Source: Ligustrum vulgare (taxonomy: Eukaryota; Streptophyta; Magnoliopsida; Lamiales; Oleaceae). From it: a stretch of 64,000 nucleotides of DNA. Below the pieces are notes generated by a model. That model was not told where the DNA came from. It searched no databases and worked only from the letters and a program-made list of their open reading frames with translations. Position 1 is the first letter of the stretch; every line of letters starts with the position of its first letter. Made by a program: the position numbers and the translations under genes. Shown piece by piece: positions 12,082-24,400 of this stretch. The stretch is taken from contig OY743168.1 of assembly GCA_963555705.1 (NCBI GenBank), positions 18,606,139-18,670,138 on the forward strand. The letters are read 5' to 3'.

Positions 12082-12968
12082 TGATGCGAACCCCCTGATA
12101 TTTGACCAAAAAATTCCCAACAATTTGATTTTCCCAAGAAATCTAAAATTAGTAAAAATTACTCTTGACATAAGTTTAAACATAACCAAAATTCAAAGGT
12201 TAAGAGAAACATAACCCAATGGATAGAAAATTAAACAAATTCCAAGATTGATAATAAATCTTAACCCAAACTCATTCTCCCTAAAATTCCAAGTATAATG
12301 ATTCTTAATCCAATGGAAATGAATAAGTAAATTTCAAGATTTCTTCCAACAATCACAAGAAATAAAATATTCCAAGTAAATCGGGAACATTACCTCAAAG
12401 AGGCTTGATAAAGGAGAAATTTAACCTCACCATTTTTCACACAATAAGAGAGTAATGAACAACTAAGTTGGATTAGGGTTCGAGAGAGTTGTTCTATTTA
12501 TAATACAACTAATTAGGAAAATAAAGAAAAATACAAATTGTAATAAAAATCTGGATTTGGCTTCCCAAAAATGACCCGTATGGCTGCATGGTGCATTTAT
12601 GCGGTCGCATACAATTTTCTGTCCAAATTCAGCACGCACCATCTTTAGTATTTTGATCATAACTTTTGATCCCGATATCTGATTGAGGCGGTTTAAAGTG
12701 AATTGGAAGCTAGACAAAAATTTCTACAAGTCTTCAAGAAATAGTTTATCTCAAATTCGAATTTTATCTCTGTCAAAATTTTAATTGAATCTCAGACTCA
12801 TACCAAGTTGATCAATTTAGACCCTTTCTCGACCCATTCTTGTTCGGAATGGAAGGTGTTTTCCACTTGGGCTTGATTCAATAATTTATGAACGAGTCCC
12901 ACCATCTACTCTTGAACCTCCTTGGCCTTAGAACTCGTCATGGGTCCCACTGGAATGAGCATCGAGAT
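12082..12968 (-). repeat. Gypsy 5' LTR, outer end truncated
   Basis: It aligns by eye to 1827-2694, including the shared segments CAAAGAGGCTTGATAAA and CCACCATCTACTCTTGAACC. An insertion near 12120-12170 is absent from the other copy. A TATA-like box lies at 12494-12503. The outer end breaks off after GAGCATCGAGAT, where unrelated sequence begins. Confidence 0.8.
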
Positions 12969-12969
12969 A

Positions 12970-13985
12970 ATCATGTTGTTGAAGGACTTGCCCAAGTTGT
13001 AAAGGAGCATATTATTGAATCAAGGGTCCGAAGAACGACATGGAGATCTAGTAACCCTATTGGAGTTGAATAGGGGGAAATATGAAAGGGATATGGGATC
13101 CCGAGTAACATGTTTATGATTATGACCATTTATCGATATCCATGTGGTATATATATTAAGCGCTTTGGGGGTAGAGGAGATAATCTATAATCGGGCCCTG
13201 AAATCATGGATTTTTGAAAAACTGGCATGTGTATCGAATTACTCATTGAATTATCAATTCATGTTTTTATGTTTTCAAAATTGTAGATGTTGTACTTTGA
13301 TCACTTGGAAGTCATCTCTCGGGAGTGGATTTTGTCGATCGATGAACAGTATTATATGTTACAAAGACCTATACGTGACAAACGTATCGCGACTTCCTTG
13401 CCCTCTCTCAGTTTCTGTATTCACACTTCTATGGAATAGTCCGATGATTTCCCCGGCAAAGAAGTTTGAAGTCAAGGGTTAGTTTTTGTTTTAAAATAGG
13501 GAAGAAGAAGTCTGGGGTAATTTTGTAACCTCTTCATAAAACTCGGTTGTAAGAGATTTTTAAGAATCTATACATATGTGTCGGTTTATGTTTTTGTCAA
13601 GTATACGTTTAAAGCGTTATTTCAAGGAAAGAGGTTGGTAGGATCATTACGTGTCGGCACCGAAACCCTAGATTCCAACACCAAACTATTTTATCTCAGA
13701 AATAGCATTGGTGTCGACACCCTCTGTATTGGTTTCGACACCTACTCACTAGTGCAGCCTCAGTTAGTTTTGTATCGACACTAGTGTCGACACCTGAAGC
13801 TTCTACGCGCCAAGATTTTTAAATTTTACCCAATTATTCGATTGAATGATATTATTTTTAATGGAGGATTTCAGGTCGTCACAAGTTTGGTATCAGAGCG
13901 TTATTAATTTTAAAAATGCTTCAAATTTCGGGGTGCGACAAGTTGGTATCAGAGCATTGTTCTTCAAAAAGTATGAGAATTTCGG
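12970..13985 (+). repeat. LTR and primer-site fragment, probably chromovirus type
   Basis: Noncoding, ending in two copies of a primer site TGGTATCAGAGC (13888-13899 and 13944-13955). Each copy follows an LTR-like end: ...GGTCGTCACAAG and TTTCGGGGTGCGACAAG. The latter resembles the end of Tekay/Del-type gypsy LTRs. Palindromic GTGTCGACAC motifs occur between 13650 and 13800. No internal gag or pol follows; MULE sequence resumes near 14030. Confidence 0.55.
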
Positions 13986-14029
13986 GGCTTTACACGAATA
14001 TTCCTAAAAGCATAAAGCACAAGCAATGT

Positions 14030-14570
14030 TTGAGTGAGTTGATTATTCAGGGAATCTTAAGTTCCAAGTCCGGAATAACGCTGGAAATCCACTCCATGTT
14101 GTTGACATCAGAGCATGAACGTGCTCATGTTATTCTTGGCACCTGTCAGGGATCCCTTGTTGCCATGTCTTTACTTCTCTTGCGTTAAGGGGAATGCACG
14201 TCATCAAATATGTTGATGACGTATACAAGAAAGAGGCCTATCCTCGTACCTATTCGGCCTTTATTTCCCCTATCACTAGTCCAAATTCACAGCCTAATTC
14301 TGGCTTCTACAGCAAAAAAGTTGGGAAGATCGAATAAGAACTGGTGAAGGGAACCAAATGAAGGGGCATCATTAAGTCAATCAAAGAAAGCAAAGAAATT
14401 AAAAACATCTACAAGCGTGACTTCGCCTTCTCCCTGTGATAGGAAAGGAAGAGTATGATTGATTATAAAATGCAAGAAATACGGGGAAATAGGGCATAAT
14501 AGAAGATCGTGTAAAGGAGCACTCCCACCTCCAGCAACTGGGTAATGAGTTACCCATGTTTAGAAATTTC
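14030..14570 (+). pseudogene. MULE transposase, C-terminal remnant (SWIM and zinc knuckle)
   Basis: Frames across 14060-14170 give FQVRNNAGNP, then a CSCYSWHLSGIPCCHVF segment, which is the SWIM zinc finger (CxC...CxH) of MULE transposases. Next comes YVDDVYKKEAYPRTYSAF, the usual post-SWIM segment. At about 14468-14514 KCKKYGEIGHNRRSCKG resembles the terminal zinc knuckle. Stops and frame changes make it non-functional. Together with the remains at 914-1826 it appears to be one gene, split by later insertions, whose central catalytic part is lost. Confidence 0.65.
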
Positions 14571-17046
14571 TTTGATTTTGATGCCATTTAGAATTGTTGT
14601 GGTCTTCTTTTTTTAGTTATCTGAAGTTCCTTTAGGCGATGGTGATGTAATTGATTTGCAAAGACTTTTTGTAATGGTGATCTTATCTTTTGGTAATGGT
14701 GATGTACTTGATTAGTTGATTTTTGTACAGCTTTGTATGGTTGAATTGGATGTGATTTTCTGGTTAAATATGTCATTTGTTGTTATATATGCACGGTTAA
14801 AAGGCTTTTAAAGCAGTGAATCTACATATTTTTTTCCAATTCGAAAGGGATATATTTCGCAAATGGTAAATAGCACGAAATGTCTCTACCTTTGACATGT
14901 ATTGTGCAAAACATCCTAACATTGTGATTTTTGACGCTGAAAGTCCCAACCTTTACATTTTCTTGTTGGAGACGTCTTTTCCGTTATGTTTAATCATATT
15001 TTACCCTTAAATTAAAATTGAACAGTAAACATGGGGGACATTTTTGTCCAATTCCATTTTTAATCCATTTGTTTCTTTCAATAAAGATAATTGGTACAAA
15101 ACATCCCAACGTTCATTTTTTTGGCGAATAACGTCCCTACCTTTAAATTTTCTTGCATATTAGTCCCCAAAATTTACTTTTCTTTCAATTTAGTCATTCC
15201 GTATTTGATTTACATGTCATTGTCTTCAAACGTGTATAACTTTTGATCTACAACTCCGAATTACACTCCGTTTTTTACGTTGAACTCCAAATGCAACCAT
15301 CTTTCTTATGATGTATCATGTGCTCATTTATTAAAAATTTCGTTTTGAATTTTGTATTGTAGATACTTATTTTGTTAGGGCATCATTGATTAACGTAAAT
15401 TGATTTCTGTAATTTTTTTTGAAATTAATTTTAGCGTGTTTTCGGCGGACAGCGGAATTTATAAATTGGGTTTATTTGACTTTTTTTATTTTTTAAGGTA
15501 AAATATTTGGTTAAAAATTAATATGTTTAACCCATGTTTGAGCCATATTATAATCTCAAATCACTTTTTGAACAACACACAATTATAATGTAGCTCAAAC
15601 AGGGGTTAGACACCATTTTTTAACCAAACATTTTACCTTAAAAAAATAAAAAAGTCAAATAAATCCAATTTATAAATTTTGCTGGCCCCCGAACACACAC
15701 TAAAATTAAAATTTCAATGTTTCAATAAAATTTACAAAAATCAATTTACGTTAATCAATGATGCCCTAACAAAATAAGTATCTACAATACAAAAGTCAAA
15801 ACGAAATTTTTAATAAATGAGCACATGATATATCATAAGAAAGATGGTTGAATTTGGAGTTCAACGTAAAAAAAGGAGTGCAATTCGGAGTTGTAGATCA
15901 AAAGTTATACACGTTTGAAGACAATGACATGTAAATCAAATACGGAATGACTAAATTGAAAGAAAAGTAAAATTTGGAGACTAATCTGCAAGAAAATCTA
16001 AAGGTAGGGACGTTATTCGCAAAAAAAAAATGAATATTGAGATTTTTTCCACAATGAATATCAGACGTAGGAACGTTTTGTGCCAGTTATCTTTATTGAA
16101 AGAAAGAAATGGATTAAAAATGGAATTAGACAAAAATGCCCCTCATGTTTACTGTTCAATTTTAATTTAACGGTGAAATATGGTTAAATATAATGGAAAG
16201 GATGTCTCCAACAAGAAAATGTAAAGGTTGAGACGTTTAGTGTCAAAAATCACAACGTTAGGATGTTTTGCACAATACGTGTCAATGGTAGGGACGTTTT
16301 GTACTATTTACCCTTTCGCAAAAACTATAAAAGGTATGGACGTTTTTTGCAAAGCAAATAGATGGTAAGGATGAATTTCACACTGGTTACTAGAAGTTAG
16401 GGATATGTATCACAATAAAAGGTAGAAGGTAGGGAAGTATATCGCAAATGATGATTTTCACAAGCAAAAACTTTAAGGCAAAAATGTTTATTCATCTTCT
16501 TCACATGTAGTCATTGCACTAATCCATATTCATTGAATCATTGTTAACAAAATACTAGAATTATATCAACTCTTGCATAAATCACATTTCATGAACAAAT
16601 GATAATGCTATATACTCAAAATTTGGTTACGACAATCCAATTTACAACATATCCACAAGAAAAATCAAAAATCTAATTTATAGCTCTTATTATCCGCATC
16701 TCCCCGTAAATTCAAAATAAATCTATATTCACTTTCATTCCTATAACTGTGCTTAATATTATCTTCATTAATAAAGTAATCAACCTATAAAGTTAGAGAG
16801 CTTGAATGGAAGAAATCATATTAGCGCCAAAATGAATTAAATACATGGACTTATAAAATCACCTTTAAAAAATAAGTAAATGTAAGTTTTTAATTAAATT
16901 AGCTAATAATGCAATTAACATAATTGATGGTAATGACGATTTTGAAATGGACGTGAGAAGGTAAGGGTGATTTTTCCAAAAAAATAAAGGTATGGACGAA
17001 TTACGCAAATGTTGTGAAAGGTAGGGATGAATAACGTCAATTACCC
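14571..17046 (+). repeat. MULE 3' region and right terminus
   Basis: After the zinc knuckle comes noncoding DNA interrupted by a MULE-derived insertion (14864-16313). From about 16323 there are repeated phrases such as GGTAGGGATGAATAACGTC and GGTATGGACGAATTACGC, ending in CAATTACCC at 17046. An end of this form (complement GGGTAATTGACG) fits a MULE terminal inverted repeat. The nine bases after it (17047-17055, TTCAAAAAT) would be one TSD copy. The left terminus is outside the window, so the TSD cannot be confirmed. Confidence 0.5.
14864..16313. mobile_element. MULE-derived palindromic element, 1450 bp
   Basis: Perfect 9-bp TSD TTTCGCAAA at 14855-14863 and 16314-16322. The termini are TGGTAAATAGCACGAAATG on the left and the complement of GGGTAAATAGTACAAAACG on the right. 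The interior matches 8257-9854 (ATACACGTTTGAAGACAATG and CGGAATGACTAAATTGAAAG with their complements). Confidence 0.9.
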
Positions 17047-18403
17047 TTCAAAAATTAAGGATAAATTTGTAACAATTTGTAAAGGTTAATTTTTTTTTTT
17101 TTTTTTAATATAGTGTGACCATGACTTATGTTGTAAAACCCGATCCTCTCTACCCATAAATCTCGCGACTCGGGCCAAAATCCGGATTGGGCGACCCCTA
17201 AAATCTATTGGGTCAAACGTGGTCAATGAGCTGAGCTGATCATGATTTTTCTTTTTAGCCTCTGTTTGGCAAAATTGAAAAAAAAAAGTTTTTAAAATCA
17301 CAATTTTCCAAATCATCTTTTTAACAACACATATTTTCTCTCTCCACTTTTTAACCACACATTTTACCTAAAAAAACATAAAAAAAAACATGTTTTTAAA
17401 TACCAAAATTTTAACAAATAGAGGCTTAATTTTTTTTTATGATTTTTAAAAATATTTTTAAAATTATTATAATGTCCGAATTGACCTCAACCCTTTACCT
17501 AGTTCCTCGATCAAGTCGATGATCGGGTCGGGTCTCAAAACATTAAGTTCCTGTTTGACCTATATTTTTTGAAAATCAAGTTTTTAACACTATCAATCTC
17601 AGTTATCTATTTTAGTCAAACTCACAATATTTGACTTTTTAAATATTTTTTTATCACACGTTCTCTCAAAAATATTATTCAAAATCACATTATTTCCCTA
17701 ATAATGGTGGTCGAATAGGGGTTAAGCTTATTTGATATTTTGAGGAGTTGTAGACTTGTAGGTAACTTGATTTTAGTATAAATTTCAAACCCAGAGCAAC
17801 GTTAAATTATTAACTCTAAAATTCAAAATATTATACCATTTAAATGCTAGTAAGAAATTTGAAATAGTAATTATTTTTTGTAACGGATGGAGTTGATAAT
17901 TATTGCCAACAGTGCATTTTCGAAAAAAAAAATTATAAACAACACAATTTCTCAAACTACTTTTTAATCACACAATTTTTTTTTTTTCCTTTGATCTGCT
18001 TAAAAAACACCAAAAATTCAAAAAATAGAATAGTCTTTTTTCCAAAAAGTTTCCATTAAAATACTCAGTAAACCTCCAATTCCAAATCCAACACCCATAA
18101 TTCACAAAACCGAAGAGCCTCAAAACTCCAGCTACCTCTGTACATTCTTCTCTTCAAAAATCCCAAAAAGAGATCCCACAAAACGACCAAAATTTTGCCA
18201 ACTCACCCTACCCCATCAACGATTTTAGTATTAGCTGTTAATAGGAATTTTATACACTAAAGATTTACTCTCATACCGTGGTATTTTGCGTGAAAGGGGA
18301 GGGATGAACAGTTACTGCAAGTTCCGAATCTTCTACTCCTTTCCAGCCTAGCAGAGAACAGCGTGCAAGCGCGTCTGTGTTTTTCTTCCTTTGTACTTTC
18401 CAG
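17047..18403 (+). promoter_or_regulatory. Upstream region of the acyltransferase gene
   Basis: AT-rich and without ORFs. It contains one clear Tourist-like MITE (17258-17425) and relics with the same ACCACACATTTT phrases near 17540-17720 and 17910-18030. The last 100 bp (18300-18403) is pyrimidine-rich, ends CTTTCCAG before the ATG, and is probably the 5' UTR. No confident TATA box. Confidence 0.4.
17258..17425. mobile_element. Tourist-like MITE, 168 bp
   Basis: TSD TTA at 17255-17257 and 17426-17428, as for PIF/Harbinger elements. Termini GCCTCTGTTT and AAATAGAGGC. The interior has the CTTTTTAACCACACATTTTACC phrase shared by many copies in the window. Confidence 0.75.
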
Positions 18404-21400
18404 ATGGCTAAGCGCGTGCACGAAGTTTGGAAAGGAAGCAATGTGAGACTTTTTTCTATCTTGGTTTGGTTCAGTCTTCTGGGTTTTGCTTAATTTTTTG
18501 TGGGTATTTATTATTAAAGTTTTGAGTTTAGCTTAAATTCTTTAATATTCTTTAGCATATTTCTGGGGAGTTTCAGACTTTCAGTACTAATCAGCACTGG
18601 AACCTGTGGATTTTTTTACATTAGTTTCGATTACAAAGGAGCGGGTATATATCTAGCAGAGTTAAAAGGTCGTGGACTTCAGTGGGTGATTAAAAAAAAT
18701 TCTGTATAAAAAATATTGGATGTTTATGAGTAGGACTAATTGTTTTGTATTAGGAAATGTTAAAATAAATGTGTCTCCCCATTATTAAGTTTTATGTTTA
18801 TGATAAGTTAATTGAACGTTATTTTGGAGTCGAGCCCACGAGTTGAAGTCTTGCAGTCACCCAATTATGAAAATTATGCGCATGTCACGCATTTCATGTA
18901 AAACGAATTCAACATGCACAAGACATTATATTGCCCAAAGGTGGTATGTGCATTTTATTTTTATTTACGTATATTTATTTATTTATTTATTTTGGGGGGG
19001 GGGGGGGGGGGGGGGGGCTTGTGGATGGGGCTGGAGTTCTGATCCTGCATATATAACTACTTTTTCTAGTTATGTTGGACAATTTTGAGAAGAATTGCGC
19101 TTTGCTATTCGGAAATGAAATCTAGACCTTGTTTGGTACCCCATTATTCTTAACTTCATTTTTTGAAAAACTCATTTTCAACCATACATTCTATCAATAA
19201 ATTAATTTACCCAAACCCAAAAAAACACTCCTTACTTTTTAACAACATATTCTCAAAAAATTCACTATTACAAACCACATTGTTTGAAATAATGATCTCA
19301 AACAAGGGCCTGGAGTAAGCAATATGTCAAACTTTTGTTATTTTGTTGGAGAAGAGGAATTTACCTGAAATGGAATCTTTAATAGGCATACGTAGATATC
19401 CTAAATCTTGTATACTGTAGAACCTCGTGTCCATCTTGTATTGTACCTTTATCGTGTATCTTTAATTTATTCATCAGTAAATCTTGGAAAAAGTGTTATG
19501 TTTCTGTTTTAGAGCATTCTTATCTATTTTTGGGCCACTAGTCTTGGTGATGCAGTATTTGGTTTGCGCCTTACATTACTTTTACAATTGAAGGTATTTA
19601 TAGTTTTACGAGTTTATTAAAATGATGATATAAAGATTAGGATACTTCATTAATTCCTTTAATGATATAGAAGAATTGGGGTGCTACAATAGGATTTTCA
19701 GGATTCTGAGAAGTCTCTACAAGCTGTTGGATAAATTTCTTTGATATCGAAGAATACTTGAAAGCTTTATACATCTCTTAAAATGCGTTTTGGAAGAAAG
19801 TAGGGGGGAGTAGCTCAAGAGAAGTTTCTATATGAATATCTTAGTGGACCTGAAAGATTTTATGCATATATAACTCAGGATAAACTTAATTGTGTTACTT
19901 AAGTGAAATTGTGGACCAATAAATCTAACTTAGTAGGTCGCCCAGTTAATCCATTCCATCATTTTCTCCTCATGTGATGACTTGAAAATTTGACACGTGA
20001 GACAGCAAAGAGCAGTCAGTTTTCCCTTACCAAAACATGTTAGAAGAACTTGTATCCAGGACCTTCCTTAGTAGCACAACTCAAGAAGTCAAAACTGATT
20101 CATCAAATGTGAAAATCCATATTTATAACTCTAAAGTCTGATAATACGGACAGTTATTCACATTCCACAAAATATTACCATCTTGGATTTAGAAATATGC
20201 AGTTTTCTTTGAACTGGTTAATTTCCTTATGATTTCTCTGTTCATTAAGTCTAGAAAACTGAAATCATGCAACAAAGAAAAATAAGGAATTTTTAAAAGT
20301 TGTTTGCGTGAGGAGAAGGAAAGCCATCAATATTTAATTTAAATCTGTAGGAATTGGATCAAGCACTTGGCGAATTTTGTAATTTGTAAGAACTAAGTAG
20401 CACTTTTCGGATCATTGAATGTGCTCCATTACATTTTTATCGAGGCAATTTGATAACAATGTATAGTCATGCTTTAATACAGAAGAAAATGTTTGACTTA
20501 CGTGAACTATCATTGCAAAATATACAATGGATTGGATTACAATTTCCAGTTGATGCTGTCTTTTTTTATCACTCAGCGTCTTAAGTCTGATGATGTCAAT
20601 ATGTGGGGAACTCATTGGTCTGATTCTCGTTGGTGATAGTCCTGATAACAAACAAATGCTTCATTAATTTGGCACAGTGCTAATTTTTTTGGTTCATCAG
20701 TATAAAGCGTTTAATGATTAATTTTAAAACCCTAGAAGAGAAATTGGAATGCAAAATGGCACCGTGAGTAAAATTGCGAGGCTGGGGTACAAGACCATCA
20801 AAAGTAGATTTTTCAATGGAATTGCAAAATGAAATTGCACATGACTCAGGTTTCCATTAATGAGGATGAAGCGTTCTTGTAATACAGGTCTGAGCAGAAA
20901 AAGTGGATGCATTATTCTTAGTGACTCAACTTTTTCATATTAATATATTACTGTATTGGACAATTTAGAGAAACTGGTGACTACTACTCCCATTAAGATA
21001 AATATAAAAATGAAAATTAGATTAAATTGCTAATACTATTTTGGGGAAGATGTAGTTCTTAATTATCCGGATTCAATCGATTTAGCTATCACGTTGTTGC
21101 CCTTGAGTCTTGGTTTGGGAAGCATGTGAGTTGGAATGTACCATCCTCCAAACTGACCAGGGGTCCGGACCCCATGTTACATGGTCAAAATAGTTGGTTA
21201 TGTTAGGAACAAAAAGTCACGATGTAACCATGACTTCCAAACATATTGTGGGTAGAGAGATTCTTCTGATTGAGTCCCAGTGGCAGAATCTTGATGCACG
21301 AATCCAACAAAGGGGCAGCTGATCGCGATTCATTAGTCGCAATTCTCCTAGCCCAGCAGCAACTTTCCATTTTAATTCGTCAATCAATGATTGAGCTGTA

Positions 21401-24400
21401 ATTGTGGGAGGAGCTAGGTCTCCGATTGCGTGCTTGTTGAGATCATTCTCCACGCGGGAGGCCTTACACAATAGTTGAAAGAAATCCACCTCCTTTTCTC
21501 ATCCCTTCTCCAAACACCAATTAATGGGTACCGACCCTCCTGGGTGATTGTGTCAATTATCCAATGTTGGGTTCATGAAAGCATGGCTTGAAAATAAAAT
21601 GGGTGCATGACTTGTTAACCGTCTTAGAATTACTTTTTGAAAAGGGGAGGTGCTTATTGTTTTGCTAGTTTCAACTGAGAAAACAGAAGTGCACTACTTT
21701 GTTAATTACTTTCTTGATATAGAAGAAAGGGGCTGCCAGCATAAGCAATTTACAGAGTTTTGCTGGACTAGGTTTAGGAGTTGAAGGTTGAAGCATTCCT
21801 ATTTTCTCACTGTCCTCTGCACAACCCACAAAGTGAGATGTATAACTTAAGAACTCCTCTAGACTAGGACTACATTGAAATGATGGTAATTTCTCAAAAT
21901 GGGGGTTGGTTGGGCGAGGCAGAATGGGTGTAAGAACTGGCTATCATAGCTAATACATGTAGTGCTTAGTGTACGTTACACCCTGTGAATGTGACCATAC
22001 ATGATTTCTGGCGGGGGCCATGCAAAAGTTAATCTGTATATTTTTCACCTGAAAAAGAATGATTGCTACAATCCATGAGTTGCCGAATTGTTCTTCTCTT
22101 TGAGGTGGATGAAATGGTAGTCCTACTTACTCGGGCTATGTATAAGGTAATTTTTATATTAGTCCCCTGTTAATTATTGACGGCTACAGTCCATGAGTTG
22201 CGGAATTGTTCTCTGGGGAGTGTGAATGACACTCAGTTCTTTGACTGATTGTTTATCCTACATGTTTGACAACGGGGTATAAGCCCCAGTTTGAGATCCA
22301 GTTTTAAAACAAATGCATTTTTTTCAAAACACATTTTCAACCACACACTCTTCCATAAAATATTGTTACACGTTAACCCAAATCGCTTATATTTTAACTA
22401 CACATTCGCGAAAAATTTTAATGGAGCCCAAATGGGTGCTAAATATAGTTTCCTATTTGCTCTGTTTGCCCAATATGAGGTGGAGTTATTTTTAAGTTCT
22501 AACCTTTAGTGCTAGGAGATCAAGGATGATAACTGAAATACTTGCAGTTATGGTTAGAGAGAGCAGAAATCTGTCAAGTTTTCAGTTGTGACTTCAGATA
22601 TTCAACGAGACAAACATTTCCTATGCTTGATCTTTCTGCTACAAGTTTTTTTGCAGAACCTGTTAATTTATGTGGTTTGACTGTTAGTTATATTTTAAAC
22701 GATATACCAACATTTGTATTGAACGGATGCATGTATTTTTTGTATATGACATATCTACTGTTTATCTTTTGCAGAAATTTTTTCTTGGAGGGAGGTTGAT
22801 TTTTGGCCCTGATGCTAAGTCACTGCTTGTCACCTTAATGCTAATCATCATCCCAGTCATTATCTTTTGTGTTTTCGTTGCTAGGCATCTTCGCCATGAG
22901 TTTTCATCATATAATGCAGGATATGCAATTCTGGTTGTTGCAATTGTCTTCACTATTTATGTTAGTTCCCCAAATCCTTTACTTTTATTATTGTGAAAAT
23001 GCCTTAATTTCTTTAGCTTATGTAGTCACTCGTTACTTATAGTTAAGGTTATATTCACATCCTAATTGTTGATAATTCTCCTAATTTTTTCTAATTGGCA
23101 CAGATTGATGGGATCTTATTTCCATTTTTTTTCAAGCACTCGAAATACTTGTAAACTAGGTTATAGGTCTTTAAGGGAAGACACAGTTGTAGTTCATGAC
23201 AAAAGATATGAGTTTGTATGAGAAGTTAGAGATGCGAATTAAGTGCAATTGCACTGGAGGAAGCTTTGAAGCTAGTTTCAAATGCTTGAGCAAGCAAAGG
23301 AAATATGAAAGATGTGAATTAGTACAGCTAACAGCAACTCTTTGTCAGCAGCTATGTACACAGATTCCAATTCAATCAATGAGAAAACAACTAATTGATT
23401 GAGATACTTTTCTGGATTCTAAAACCCTAGAGGCGATCACTTTGATTTGCAAAACACAATGTGTATTTTGTGTTCATGATAGGGTTGTCTTTTCATCTAT
23501 ATTTTAGGCCTCTAATTTTCCTACTCTCAACAAAGTCAGACGGCTCAATCTCAAATGATATCAGATAGACAGATACACTTGCATAGCCATTGACCAGTGG
23601 ATAGTTAATTTCTATTTAACTGACTTGTGGTATTTGGGATGGTATATGCTCAATTTTGTTCCATTTCTTTAAATTTGAAATAGGCACACCTGATAAACTA
23701 TAAACCAGTGTATCATGGACCCAAATTGAATCTTTACACGAATACATCAATATTGATATAAGAGAAGAACCACTAAATTTTTTTGAATACCTAGGAAACC
23801 TTATATTTGATGCTTGAGCCATTTAAGACGTCTCTCAGCATGTTTGTCAGTTAACAAAGACAAAGAAAATCTGAATGTGCTGAATTCTCATCAAATGAGC
23901 TCCTAACAACCTTAGACGCTTGGGGAAGCTTAATTTAGAAGTTGAGCTTTATCTTGGACTCGTGTATCTCCCATAAAAATATAATTAAAAAAATGACCTT
24001 GTAACTACTTCTAAACTGTCGAAATCCCTTAATTGTAGTAATTATATTTATTTCTTTCCTTCTTTTCATTAGGCTAGATTTTAGGTAATCAATATATTTC
24101 CATGTATAGTGTAGGTTGTTTACTATATATTGTCCCTTTCCTTATTCAGTAAATAAGAAGAAAAATTATTTTCTAAAACATTACAATATGGTATCAGAGC
24201 TAGGGTTCATCAACCTTGGCCAATAAATAAAAAGAAAAATTATTTTCTAAAACATTACAATATGGTATCAGAGCTAGGCTTCATCAACCTTGGCCAATAA
24301 CTCCTTCGACAATTAGAGGCAGTCAAGCCCTAACGTCCCAAAAATTAGATGGAGTCGGGATATGAACATTCATCGCTTCAACTTACCATCGAAAAACTCG

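Larger units (their letters stand above)
1827..12968 (-). mobile_element. Decayed Ty3-gypsy LTR retrotransposon with nested insertions
   Basis: Two directly repeated LTRs (1827-2694 and 12082 to about 12968) flank - strand gag and pol remains. A primer site complementary to tRNA-iMet (GCTCTAATACCA on +) is at 12069-12080, next to the right LTR. A polypurine tract (complement of TCTCCCCTCT, 2695-2704) adjoins the left LTR. The right LTR lacks about 20 bp at its outer end, so no TSD is readable. Internal DNA is inflated by an unclassified insert (about 5219-7905, with a SINE inside it) and by nested MULE derivatives. It sits in MULE sequence (junction at 1826). Confidence 0.85.
18443..22774 (+). 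other. Acyltransferase intron 1
   Basis: 4.3 kb, GT-AG. It holds a 24-G homopolymer (18994-19017), a MITE relic at about 19125-19311 (CCTTGTTTGG...CAAACAAGG), a Tourist-like MITE at 22283-22439, and a GC-richer stretch around 21217-21489. Otherwise no feature recognised. Confidence 0.6.
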
